A stretch of 64,000 nucleotides of DNA, from the NCBI RefSeq assembly GCF_000312485.1, contig NZ_HE997643.1, positions 460,131 to 524,130 of the forward strand. Reading direction: 5' to 3'. Position 1 is the stretch's first letter, and every line of letters begins with the position of its first letter. The position numbers were made by a program, and so were the translations under genes. The notes beneath the pieces are model-generated. The model did no database searches, had not been told where the DNA came from, and saw nothing but the letters and a program-made list of their open reading frames with translations. This document shows positions 11,230-19,446 of the stretch, one piece after another. Source of the DNA: Yersinia massiliensis CCUG 53443 (GTDB taxonomy: Bacteria; Pseudomonadota; Gammaproteobacteria; Enterobacterales; Enterobacteriaceae).

Positions 11230-12267
11230 ATGGAATCTATAAAGCTAACGGTATTAGCTGGTATTTTAGCAGGGATCAGCGGTTCGGCCTTTGCATTGCC
11301 CAACATTACTTTATTGGCAACCGGAGGAACTATCGCGGGTGGTGGTGATTCAGCCACCAAATCCAATTATACCGCCGGTAAACTGGGGGTTGATGCCTTG
11401 GTCAATGCGGTACCAGAAATGAAAAAACTGGCGAATATTCAAGGCGAGCAAGTCGTGAATATTGGTTCTCAAGATATGAATGATGAAGTCTGGCTGAAAT
11501 TGGCGAAAAAAATTAATGCCGATTGTGCCAAAACAGACGGATTCGTCATTACTCATGGTACCGATACGCTGGAAGAAACAGCCTATTTCCTCGATTTAAC
11601 GGTGAAGTGCGATAAGCCTGTGGTCATGGTTGGGGCGATGCGGCCGGCCACGGCACTTGGCGCTGATGGTCCACTAAATCTCTATAATGCGGTGGTGGTT
11701 GCCAGCGATGAGAACTCAGCCAAACGTGGCGTCTTGGTTGCCATGAATGATCAGGTGCTCTCGGGCCGTGATGTCATGAAAACCAATACGACATCGGTCC
11801 AAACTTTCCAGTCACCGAATACCGGATCGTTAGGGTATATCTATGATGGTAAGGTGAATTATCTTCATCAACCCGAGCCAAGACAACCTGCTTTCGATAT
11901 CAGTAACCTGAATACCTTGCCGAAGGTCGGTATTGTTTATAACTATGCCAACGCTTCTGATTTACCAGCTAAAGCATTGATCGCAGATGGTTATAAAGGC
12001 ATTGTTAGTGCAGGTGTCGGCAACGGTAATCTCTACCATTCGGTGTTCGATACGCTGGCGACGGCTGCTCATAACGGTGTTGCCGTTGTACGCTCATCCC
12101 GAGTACCGACAGGTTCCACGACTGAAGATGCAGAAGTTGATGACACCAAATACGGTTTTGTCGCCTCTGGCTCCCTCAACCCGCAAAAAGCACGTGTATT
12201 ACTGCAACTGGCATTAACTCAAACGCAAAAACCTCAAGAAATCCAACAGTTGTTCCACAAATATTAA
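11230..12267 (+). CDS. ansB: L-asparaginase 2, periplasmic
   Basis: Type II asparaginase: hydrolyses L-asparagine to aspartate and ammonia in the periplasm with high affinity. It is 345 aa with a signal peptide cleaved after SAFA (residue 22) before LPNITLLATGGTIAG. The nucleophile threonine is Thr34 (mature Thr12), and the second catalytic segment is THGTDTLEETA. An SD-like GGAG lies about 9 bases before the ATG. The gene stands alone between divergent ycaO and ycaP. In E. coli ansB maps elsewhere, so this placement is a lineage-specific rearrangement or insertion. Anaerobic (FNR) and CRP control is known in E. coli; no clear site was found here. Confidence 0.96.
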   Translation: MESIKLTVLAGILAGISGSAFALPNITLLATGGTIAGGGDSATKSNYTAGKLGVDALVNAVPEMKKLANIQGEQVVNIGSQDMNDEVWLKLAKKINADCAKTDGFVITHGTDTLEETAYFLDLTVKCDKPVVMVGAMRPATALGADGPLNLYNAVVVASDENSAKRGVLVAMNDQVLSGRDVMKTNTTSVQTFQSPNTGSLGYIYDGKVNYLHQPEPRQPAFDISNLNTLPKVGIVYNYANASDLPAKALIADGYKGIVSAGVGNGNLYHSVFDTLATAAHNGVAVVRSSRVPTGSTTEDAEVDDTKYGFVASGSLNPQKARVLLQLALTQTQKPQEIQQLFHKY

Positions 12268-12298
12268 TCCAGTTGCTCATTGAGCGAGTCAATCTTCG

Positions 12299-12328
12299 AC
12301 GGAGGCTTCGGCCTCCGTTTCTATTTTG
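12299..12328 (+). terminator. Rho-independent terminator of ansB
   Basis: ACGGAGGC-TTCG-GCCTCCGT: an 8-bp perfect stem with a TTCG tetraloop, followed by TTCTATTTTGTT. Confidence 0.88.
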
Positions 12329-12454
12329 TTACCGCTAATCTGAATTAAAACGTCAATACCTAGTTGCCAGCTACCTTTAATAGGTAAGAGTTCACTACCA
12401 GGTAAGAAGCCACTGGGCTTTAACTTGCGTTTAAGGCGATAGGATAACAATAGA

Positions 12455-13147
12455 ATGCAAACTTTTGATTTCAACCGGATGGCGCTGGATAAATTCCCTA
12501 TCGAATTTCTCGCTGAAGTGGGTATTCGGTGCTTATTCACCTTTGTGCTGGTTTTTTTATTTCTCAAACTGAGCGGCCGACGTGGTGTACGGCAGATGTC
12601 GCTATTTGAAGTGGTGATCATTCTGACGTTGGGTTCAGCCGCCGGTGACGTCACCTTTTATGATGATGTGCCACTCTTACCTGTGGTCATGGTATTTATC
12701 AGCATCATGCTTTTGTATCGCCTAGCCACTTATCTGATGTCACGCAGTGAAAAAATCCAACAATGGATGGAAGGCAAGCCCCTCATCATCGTCAGTGATG
12801 GCGTATTTGTTTGGAAAACGATGCAACAGGAAAATATCACCCATGACGAGTTTTTTATGGAGTTACGCCAGCAAGGTGTCGAACATCTTGGCCAAGTGCG
12901 CCTCGGCATTCTAGAGGTGAACGGTGCGATCAGTGTTTTTTTCTTCTCCGATGATCAAGTCAAGCCAGGCCTGCCCGTACTACCAAAATGCTGTATTAGA
13001 CCGTTCACGACGATTGAGAAATCGGGCGAGTATGCTTGCAGTCAATGTAGCTTAATTCTTTCGCTCGCCAGAGATACCCAAGCGACATGCCAGCGCTGTG
13101 GTCATCACCATTGGGTAGAGGCTTTGCACCATCAACGGGCAAAATGA
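12455..13147 (+). CDS. ycaP: Inner-membrane DUF421 protein YcaP
   Basis: A 230-aa protein equal in length to E. coli YcaP. Three hydrophobic segments near the N-terminus (about residues 20-95) are followed by a cytoplasmic DUF421/YetF-type domain containing the RRGVRQMSLFEVVIILTLGS and QVRLGILEVNGAISVF segments. The C-terminus carries two CxxC pairs (CSQC and CQRC), suggesting a small metal-binding knuckle. The biochemical function is unknown. The order ycaP-serC-aroA matches E. coli; ansB is interposed before it. Confidence 0.9.
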   Translation: MQTFDFNRMALDKFPIEFLAEVGIRCLFTFVLVFLFLKLSGRRGVRQMSLFEVVIILTLGSAAGDVTFYDDVPLLPVVMVFISIMLLYRLATYLMSRSEKIQQWMEGKPLIIVSDGVFVWKTMQQENITHDEFFMELRQQGVEHLGQVRLGILEVNGAISVFFFSDDQVKPGLPVLPKCCIRPFTTIEKSGEYACSQCSLILSLARDTQATCQRCGHHHWVEALHHQRAK

Positions 13148-13224
13148 GTTATCTATCATGCTGTAAAGCCATGCTAAGACCGCTTTTAGTGAATAACTTC
13201 AAGATAATAATAAGATATGGCACG

Positions 13225-13284
13225 GTCTGCTGCTGATGAGGTTGAAAGTTTCCCTCGCGATGGCGAATAACCATTGCAGCAGGC
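13225..13284 (+). promoter_or_regulatory. Predicted structured leader upstream of serC
   Basis: GTCTGCTGC (13225-13233) pairs with GCAGCAGGC (13276-13284), nine pairs with one G-T. Inside it GGTT (13240-13243) pairs with AACC (13269-13272), and TCGC-GATG-GCGA (13255-13266) forms the apical hairpin. It ends 69 bases before the serC ATG. Whether it is transcribed is not known. Confidence 0.4.
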
Positions 13285-13353
13285 GGACTCGAATGATAAA
13301 ACCGAGTGATGGGTTATAACGATGGCAATCTCAGTAGAGTGTGGTGAGGGGAA

Positions 13354-14439
13354 ATGACACAGGTTTATAATTTTAGCGCTGGTCCAGCGATGCTACCGGT
13401 TGAAGTTTTACGTCGTGCGGAACAAGAATTACGTAACTGGCATGGCCTTGGAACGTCGGTGATGGAAATTAGTCACCGCAGTAAAGAGTTTATACAGGTC
13501 GCTGAAGAGGCAGAAAAAGATCTGCGCGACCTGATGCAGATTCCGGCTAATTATAAAGTGTTATTCTGCCATGGTGGCGCGCGTGCGCAATTTGCCGCAG
13601 TACCACTGAATCTGCTGGGCGACAGTAAAAGTGCTGATTATATTGACGGCGGATATTGGGCGCACAGTGCAGTAAAAGAAGCACAAAAATACTGCACACC
13701 GAATGTTATCGATGTCACGACTCACGATAACGGCCTGACAGGTATTCAGCCCATGAAGCAATGGAAATTGAGTGGTAATGCAGCCTATGTGCATTACTGC
13801 CCGAATGAAACTATTGACGGTGTGGCTATCAACGAAGAACCTGATTTCGGCGACAAAATTGTCGTTGCAGATTATTCCTCATCCATCCTTTCTCGCCCGA
13901 TTGATGTCAGCCGCTATGGCGTCATTTATGCTGGTGCTCAGAAAAACATTGGTCCGGCAGGTCTGACGGTGGTGATCGTTCGTGACGATTTATTAGGTAA
14001 AGCTCGTATAGAGTTACCGTCGATCCTTGATTATAAAGTGTTGGCTGAGAACGACTCGATGTTTAATACCCCACCGACCTTTGCTTGGTATCTCTCTGGC
14101 TTAGTCTTCAAATGGTTGAAAGAGCAGGGTGGTTTGGGTGCGATGGAAAAACGTAATCAGGCTAAGGCCGAGTTACTCTATGGCGCGATTGATAAGACGG
14201 GGTTCTACCGCAACCAAGTTGCGATTGCTAACCGTTCTTGGATGAATGTCCCCTTCCAAATGGCCGATGCTTCATTGGACAAAGTGTTCTTGAGTGAAGC
14301 TGAAGCACAAGGCTTGCAAGCGCTGAAAGGCCATCGTGTTGCAGGGGGGATGCGTGCCTCTATCTATAACGCCATGCCAATTGAAGGCGTTAAAGCATTA
14401 ACAGATTTTATGGCTGACTTTGAACGTCGCCATGGTTGA
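13354..14439 (+). CDS. serC: Phosphoserine/phosphohydroxythreonine aminotransferase
   Basis: PLP enzyme of serine biosynthesis (3-phosphohydroxypyruvate to phosphoserine) and of pyridoxal phosphate synthesis (4-phosphohydroxythreonine step). It is 361 aa, close to E. coli SerC (362). The N-terminal motif [14 protein letters not shown] is diagnostic, and the PLP lysine is Lys197 in [12 protein letters not shown]. The ATG follows GAGGGGAA. The next gene is aroA, 129 bases on, with a hairpin between. This serC-aroA pairing is the classic mixed-function operon of enterobacteria. Confidence 0.98.
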   Translation: MTQVYNFSAGPAMLPVEVLRRAEQELRNWHGLGTSVMEISHRSKEFIQVAEEAEKDLRDLMQIPANYKVLFCHGGARAQFAAVPLNLLGDSKSADYIDGGYWAHSAVKEAQKYCTPNVIDVTTHDNGLTGIQPMKQWKLSGNAAYVHYCPNETIDGVAINEEPDFGDKIVVADYSSSILSRPIDVSRYGVIYAGAQKNIGPAGLTVVIVRDDLLGKARIELPSILDYKVLAENDSMFNTPPTFAWYLSGLVFKWLKEQGGLGAMEKRNQAKAELLYGAIDKTGFYRNQVAIANRSWMNVPFQMADASLDKVFLSEAEAQGLQALKGHRVAGGMRASIYNAMPIEGVKALTDFMADFERRHG

Positions 14440-14512
14440 TCTCTCGGGGCGGATGTCAGCCTCAACGAATGTGTAATACCTTATTTTGATTGTTATTTAA
14501 TCTGCCATAACG

Positions 14513-14537
14513 ACAGCCCCGACCTATACGGGGCTGT
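14513..14537 (+). terminator. Intercistronic hairpin between serC and aroA
   Basis: ACAGCCCCG (14513-14521) pairs perfectly with CGGGGCTGT (14529-14537) around ACCTATA. There is no T-tract, so it fits partial termination or mRNA stabilisation inside the operon. Confidence 0.6.
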
Positions 14538-14568
14538 TGATCATTGAAGACTGGAGAGTGCTTTACCC

Positions 14569-15855
14569 ATGCTGGAATCCCTGACGTTACAACCCATTGC
14601 CCTGATTAATGGCACCGTTAATTTACCCGGTTCTAAAAGTGTTTCTAACCGTGCACTTCTTCTGGCCGCGCTGGCCGAAGGGACAACCCAGCTCAATAAC
14701 CTGTTAGACAGTGATGACATTCGTCACATGCTCAATGCGCTGCAAGCACTGGGTGTCAATGTTCGCCTTTCTGCGGATCGCACCCGTTGCGAAGTTGATG
14801 GTGTCGGTGGCAAGTTAACCGCGAGTCAACCCTTGGAACTGTTTTTAGGGAATGCGGGAACGGCAATGCGACCATTAGCCGCTGCATTGTGCCTGGGCAA
14901 TAACGATATCGTACTCACTGGCGAACCCCGAATGAAAGAGCGGCCCATTGGTCATCTGGTTGATGCATTACGTCAAGGTGGTGCTCAGATAGATTATCTG
15001 GAGCAAGAAAACTACCCGCCACTGCGTCTACGTGGGGGCTTTCACGGCGGCAAACTGACAGTTGATGGCAGTGTTTCAAGCCAATTTTTGACCGCACTAC
15101 TTATGACTGCACCATTGGCTGAACAGGACACGGATATTCAGATCCAAGGTGAACTGGTTTCTAAACCTTATATCGACATTACTCTGCATCTGATGAGTGC
15201 CTTTGGCGTGAAGGTTGAACATGAAAACTATCAGGTTTTCCATATTAAAGGCGGACAAACTTATCGTACGCCGGGCACTTATTTAGTTGAAGGTGATGCT
15301 TCTTCGGCCTCCTATTTCTTAGCCGCCGCCGCCATTAAAGGCGGTACAGTGCGCGTGACAGGTATTGGTAAGAAAAGTGTGCAGGGTGATACCAAATTCG
15401 CCGATGTGCTGGAAAAAATGGGCGCAAACGTGACTTGGGGTGACGACTATATTGAGTGTAGTCGTGGTGAGTTGCATGGCATTGATATGGACATGAACCA
15501 TATCCCTGATGCTGCGATGACAATCGCGACAACAGCGCTATTTGCCAAGGGCCCGACGATTATTCGTAATATCTATAACTGGCGAGTCAAAGAAACTGAC
15601 CGTTTAACGGCGATGGCAACTGAACTGAGAAAAGTGGGCGCGCAAGTTGAAGAAGGTGACGACTTTATTCGCGTCGTGCCTCCCGTGCAGTTAACCACCG
15701 CAGAAATCGGTACGTATAATGACCACCGTATGGCGATGTGTTTCTCGCTGGTGGCGTTATCAGATATACCGATCACTATCCTTGACCCTAAATGTACCGC
15801 GAAAACGTTCCCCGATTATTTCGAACAGTTGGCCCGTTTGAGCCAGCTCGCCTAG
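14569..15855 (+). CDS. aroA: 3-phosphoshikimate 1-carboxyvinyltransferase (EPSP synthase)
   Basis: Sixth step of the shikimate pathway: joins phosphoenolpyruvate to shikimate-3-phosphate; the target of glyphosate. It is 428 aa (E. coli 427). The N-terminal substrate loop is [18 protein letters not shown] with Lys23. The PEP-binding segment [14 protein letters not shown] shows Gly and Ala at the usual glyphosate-contact positions, so no resistance-type change is evident. The C-terminal region includes [20 protein letters not shown] and [10 protein letters not shown]. It is the second gene of the serC-aroA operon and ends at a terminator. Confidence 0.98.
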   Translation: MLESLTLQPIALINGTVNLPGSKSVSNRALLLAALAEGTTQLNNLLDSDDIRHMLNALQALGVNVRLSADRTRCEVDGVGGKLTASQPLELFLGNAGTAMRPLAAALCLGNNDIVLTGEPRMKERPIGHLVDALRQGGAQIDYLEQENYPPLRLRGGFHGGKLTVDGSVSSQFLTALLMTAPLAEQDTDIQIQGELVSKPYIDITLHLMSAFGVKVEHENYQVFHIKGGQTYRTPGTYLVEGDASSASYFLAAAAIKGGTVRVTGIGKKSVQGDTKFADVLEKMGANVTWGDDYIECSRGELHGIDMDMNHIPDAAMTIATTALFAKGPTIIRNIYNWRVKETDRLTAMATELRKVGAQVEEGDDFIRVVPPVQLTTAEIGTYNDHRMAMCFSLVALSDIPITILDPKCTAKTFPDYFEQLARLSQLA

Positions 15856-15884
15856 CCATAGATTATCTGTTTAATCAGTCTGAT

Positions 15885-15912
15885 GATGGGCACCACTGGG
15901 TGCTCATCTTTT
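15885..15912 (+). terminator. Rho-independent terminator of aroA
   Basis: GATGGGCACC pairs with GGTGCTCATC (one G-T) around a short loop, followed by TTTT. Confidence 0.82.
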
Positions 15913-16075
15913 AGGTGAGAGAGGTGGCTCATACCCAATGATCACCCACCACTTCCATTAATAATAAAAATTTTTTCTGGCGAACCTTCCCATCTCTTCT
16001 ACACTCCTGCCACTACCATGGTCTTATTTTCAGCAAGTAAACCACGGTGGGGTAACAGTTCACATCGATGCGGCG

Positions 16076-16081
16076 TATAAT
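16076..16081 (+). promoter_or_regulatory. Candidate -10 box for cmk
   Basis: A perfect TATAAT lies 64 bp before the cmk ATG. The -35 is not clear; TAACAG at the right spacing is weak. Confidence 0.4.
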
Positions 16082-16144
16082 GTTGCTCCTGTGTTTGCCC
16101 GATGGGGTAGACAAGAGGTTTTGCCTACCGTAAAGGAGAGAGAA

Positions 16145-16837
16145 ATGGCGGCGATAGCCCCGGTGATTACCGTTGATGGGCCTAGTGGTGCAGGTAAAGG
16201 CACGCTTTGCAAAGCACTGGCTGAATCGTTGGACTGGCGTTTGCTAGATTCTGGTGCGATTTACCGTGTTTTAGCTTTAGCGGCACTGCATCATCAGGTT
16301 GATATCAACACCGAAGAGGCATTGGTTCCACTTGCCGCACATCTCGATGTTCGCTTTGTCTCGCAAAATGGGCAGCTAAAAGTCATTTTAGAAGGTGAGG
16401 ATGTCAGCAACGAGATCCGTACCGAAACAGTAGGAAACACGGCCTCTCAGGCGGCGGCTTTTCCGCGGGTCCGAGAGGCGTTATTGCGCCGCCAGCGGGC
16501 ATTTCGTGAAGCGCCCGGTCTAATTGCTGATGGCCGCGATATGGGAACAGTAGTCTTTCCTGATGCGCCGGTAAAAATATTTCTTGATGCAAGTTCGCAA
16601 GAACGCGCACATCGACGTATGCTACAGTTGCAGGAAAAGGGGTTTAATGTTAACTTTGAACGTCTTTTGTCCGAGATACAGGAGCGAGATGATCGCGATC
16701 GTAATCGGTCTATTGCGCCTTTAGTCCCTGCTGCAGATGCATTAGTACTGGATTCTACCAGTATGTCTATCGAGCAAGTGATTGAACAGGCGCTGGCTTA
16801 TGCCCAACGAATTCTTGCATTGCCGTTAAAAAAATAA
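16145..16837 (+). CDS. cmk: Cytidylate kinase
   Basis: Phosphorylates CMP and dCMP to diphosphates with ATP. From the ATG at 16145 it has 230 aa (E. coli 227) and starts [18 protein letters not shown], where [10 protein letters not shown] is the P-loop. The LID/CMP-binding region includes [23 protein letters not shown] and ERDDRDRNR. The start is fixed by AGGAGAG eight bases upstream; an in-frame extension to 16091 has no homology. It lies directly before rpsA, as in E. coli. Confidence 0.97.
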   Translation: MAAIAPVITVDGPSGAGKGTLCKALAESLDWRLLDSGAIYRVLALAALHHQVDINTEEALVPLAAHLDVRFVSQNGQLKVILEGEDVSNEIRTETVGNTASQAAAFPRVREALLRRQRAFREAPGLIADGRDMGTVVFPDAPVKIFLDASSQERAHRRMLQLQEKGFNVNFERLLSEIQERDDRDRNRSIAPLVPAADALVLDSTSMSIEQVIEQALAYAQRILALPLKK

Positions 16838-16910
16838 CGTCAATGCAGTTAAAACTGAGCTCTCAATAATGTATTTTTTAATTAAAATTATTCTTGATGA
16901 GCACTTGAAA

Positions 16911-17006
16911 CCTTGCTGCAAGGATATGTGGCGAGGCATGTGAAACAACCCCATCCGGCGGGATGCTAGATGGACGTTAAACTTAAGAATCCTGAAGATC
17001 ATAAAC
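16911..17006 (+). promoter_or_regulatory. rpsA translation-initiation leader with GGA hairpins
   Basis: Two small hairpins precede rpsA: CCTTG-CTG-CAAGG (16911-16923) and CATCC-GGCG-GGATG (16952-16965), both with GGA trinucleotides. The start codon has only a weak GAAG element about 12 bases upstream. Absence of a proper ribosome site plus GGA-bearing hairpins is the known layout through which S1 recognises and represses its own mRNA in gammaproteobacteria. Confidence 0.6.
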
Positions 17007-18680
17007 ATGACAGAATCTTTTGCTCAACTCTTTGAAGAATCCCTGAAAACAATTGAAACACGTCCGGGCTCTATCGTCCGTGGTGTTGTTGTTTCTATCG
17101 ATAAAGATATCGTACTGGTTGACGCCGGTCTGAAATCTGAGTCAGCAATTCCAGCAGAACAGTTCAAGAACGCGCAAGGCGAACTGGAAATTCAAGTCGG
17201 CGATGAAGTTGACGTTGCACTGGACGCTGTTGAAGACGGCTTCGGTGAAACTCTGCTGTCCCGTGAGAAAGCTAAGCGTCACGAAGCATGGCTGATGCTG
17301 GAAAAGGCTTACGAAGAAGCTGCAACCGTTACTGGTGTGATCAACGGCAAAGTGAAGGGCGGCTTTACAGTCGAACTGAACGGTATCCGTGCGTTCCTGC
17401 CTGGTTCACTGGTTGATGTGCGCCCAGTTCGCGATACTCTGCATCTGGAAGGCAAAGAGCTTGAGTTCAAAGTCATCAAGCTGGATCAGAAACGCAACAA
17501 CGTCGTTGTTTCTCGTCGTGCAGTTATCGAATCTGAGAACAGCGCTGAGCGTGATCAATTGCTGGAAAACCTGCAAGAAGGCATGGAAGTTAAGGGTATC
17601 GTTAAGAACCTGACTGACTACGGTGCATTCGTTGATCTGGGTGGCGTTGATGGCTTGCTGCACATTACTGACATGGCTTGGAAACGTGTTAAACACCCAA
17701 GCGAAATCGTCAATGTGGGCGACGAAATCACTGTTAAAGTTCTGAAATTCGACCGCGAACGTACTCGTGTATCCCTTGGCTTGAAACAGCTGGGCGAAGA
17801 TCCATGGGTTGCTATCGCTAAACGTTACCCAGAAAGCACTAAGCTGACTGGTCGTGTTACTAACCTGACTGATTACGGCTGCTTCGTTGAAATCGAAGAA
17901 GGCGTTGAAGGTCTGGTACACGTTTCAGAAATGGATTGGACCAACAAAAACATTCACCCGTCTAAAGTTGTTAACGTTGGCGACGTAGTGGAAGTTATGG
18001 TTCTGGACATCGATGAAGAACGTCGTCGTATCTCTCTGGGCCTGAAACAGTGCAAATCTAACCCATGGCAGCTGTTTGCAGAAACCCACAACAAAAACGA
18101 CCGCGTTGAAGGTAAAATCAAGTCTATCACTGACTTCGGTATCTTCATCGGCCTGGACGGCGGCATCGACGGCCTGGTTCACCTGTCTGATATCTCCTGG
18201 AACGTTGCAGGCGAAGAAGCAGTTCGTGAATACAAGAAAGGCGACGAAATCGCAGCTGTTGTTCTGCAAGTTGACGCAGAACGTGAGCGCATCTCCTTGG
18301 GCGTGAAACAACTAGCAGAAGATCCGTTCAATAACTACCTGTCTGTTAACAAGAAAGGTGCTATTGTTACTGGTAAAGTCACTGCAGTTGACGCAAAAGG
18401 TGCTACAGTTGAATTGGCTGGCGGCGTAGAAGGTTATCTGCGTGCTTCCGAAGCAACTCGCGACCGCGTTGAAGATGCAACGTTAGTTCTGAACGTAGGT
18501 GATGAAGTTGAAGCCAAATATACTGGCGTTGACCGTAAAAACCGCGTAATCAGCCTGTCTGTTCGTGCTAAAGACGAAGCTGATGAGAAAGATGCTATTG
18601 CTACAGTTAACAACAAGCCAGAAGAAGGCAACTTCTCTAGCGCAATGGCTGAAGCGTTCAAAGCTGCAAAAGGCGAGTAA
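17007..18680 (+). CDS. rpsA: 30S ribosomal protein S1
   Basis: RNA-binding protein of the small subunit that unfolds mRNA for initiation; also a host factor in phage replication. It is 557 aa, as in E. coli, with six S1 (OB-fold) repeats. Repeats 3-6 are obvious from recurring [60 protein letters not shown] and [21 protein letters not shown] segments, each followed by [10 protein letters not shown]. The leader suggests autogenous control. A hairpin separates it from ihfB. Confidence 0.98.
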   Translation: MTESFAQLFEESLKTIETRPGSIVRGVVVSIDKDIVLVDAGLKSESAIPAEQFKNAQGELEIQVGDEVDVALDAVEDGFGETLLSREKAKRHEAWLMLEKAYEEAATVTGVINGKVKGGFTVELNGIRAFLPGSLVDVRPVRDTLHLEGKELEFKVIKLDQKRNNVVVSRRAVIESENSAERDQLLENLQEGMEVKGIVKNLTDYGAFVDLGGVDGLLHITDMAWKRVKHPSEIVNVGDEITVKVLKFDRERTRVSLGLKQLGEDPWVAIAKRYPESTKLTGRVTNLTDYGCFVEIEEGVEGLVHVSEMDWTNKNIHPSKVVNVGDVVEVMVLDIDEERRRISLGLKQCKSNPWQLFAETHNKNDRVEGKIKSITDFGIFIGLDGGIDGLVHLSDISWNVAGEEAVREYKKGDEIAAVVLQVDAERERISLGVKQLAEDPFNNYLSVNKKGAIVTGKVTAVDAKGATVELAGGVEGYLRASEATRDRVEDATLVLNVGDEVEAKYTGVDRKNRVISLSVRAKDEADEKDAIATVNNKPEEGNFSSAMAEAFKAAKGE

Positions 18681-18686
18681 TAACGG

Positions 18687-18705
18687 GGGGCGTTCTTTAC
18701 GCCCC
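18687..18705 (+). terminator. Intercistronic hairpin between rpsA and ihfB
   Basis: GGGGCG-TTCTTTA-CGCCCC, a 6-bp perfect stem five bases past the rpsA stop. There is no T-tract, so read-through into ihfB is likely. Confidence 0.6.
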
Positions 18706-18740
18706 TATACGGTAGTTTAGCTGCAAAGCTTGGAGGTAAT

Positions 18741-19025
18741 ATGACCAAGTCTGAACTTATTGAAAGACTTGCTGGCCAGCACTCTCATGTACCGGCTAAG
18801 GCCGTTGAGGATGCAGTGAAAGAAATGCTTGAACATATGGCTGGAACATTAGCTGAAGGTGAGCGCATTGAGATCCGAGGATTTGGCAGTTTTTCTCTTC
18901 ACTACCGTGCTCCGCGTGTTGGCCGTAATCCGAAGACTGGCGCTAAAGTTGAGTTGGAAGGTAAATACGTTCCACACTTTAAGCCAGGTAAAGAATTGCG
19001 TGATCGCGCTAATATCTACGGCTAA
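18741..19025 (+). CDS. ihfB: Integration host factor subunit beta
   Basis: Subunit of the IHF heterodimer, a nucleoid protein that bends DNA sharply at specific sites. It is 94 aa, as in E. coli. The HU/IHF signature is [21 protein letters not shown], containing the beta-arm with the intercalating proline in GRNPKTG. The ATG follows TTGGAGGTAAT, a strong ribosome site. It is downstream of rpsA, as in E. coli, and ends at a strong terminator. Confidence 0.98.
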   Translation: MTKSELIERLAGQHSHVPAKAVEDAVKEMLEHMAGTLAEGERIEIRGFGSFSLHYRAPRVGRNPKTGAKVELEGKYVPHFKPGKELRDRANIYG

Positions 19026-19446
19026 GTTGTTTACAACTTTCCGCGTTATTATGTGTGCCTAAAGATCTAGGTATACACGCTGATAATAAACGGTGCCTCT
19101 AATGGCACCGTTTTTCTTTTTCCTCTTCTCCATTTTTTCCCTCTATTTTCATCCACAATCCCTCTAGGTCTTCACCCCTCATATTTAGCATTTCGTCTTA
19201 GCTGAATTTTTCACTTTTAAGAGAGGTTTCGCATTTCTTTAACTGATTATGTAATAGGGCAAAACAGTCCGCGAACTGACTCTGAACTCGCATGTTTTGT
19301 GCTGGCAGCATGACTCAACAACATAGAAAATCGATTTTTCTTAGCGCAATGAACGGATGGCATGAGGCTATCTGGTTATCGACAACGGACGGTCTGTTAT
19401 TACTCTTAAAATCGATCAGGTTGCGGCAGCCATTGTCGTTGGCCTA
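19026..19446. other. Gap between ihfB and ycaI
   Basis: It holds the ihfB terminator (listed). The last ~80 bases are probably the true N-terminal coding part of ycaI, because the ycaI frame is open back to 19366 and resembles the YcaI N-terminus. The remainder is pyrimidine-rich with no recognised gene. Confidence 0.55.
19088..19120 (+). terminator. Rho-independent terminator of ihfB
   Basis: AAACGGTGCC-TCTAAT-GGCACCGTTT, a 10-bp perfect stem, followed by TTCTTTT. Confidence 0.92.

Noticed and set aside
12289..12654. 121-codon minus-strand open frame over the start of ycaP
   Set aside because: Overlaps the ansB terminator and conserved ycaP codons; composition is of antisense type.
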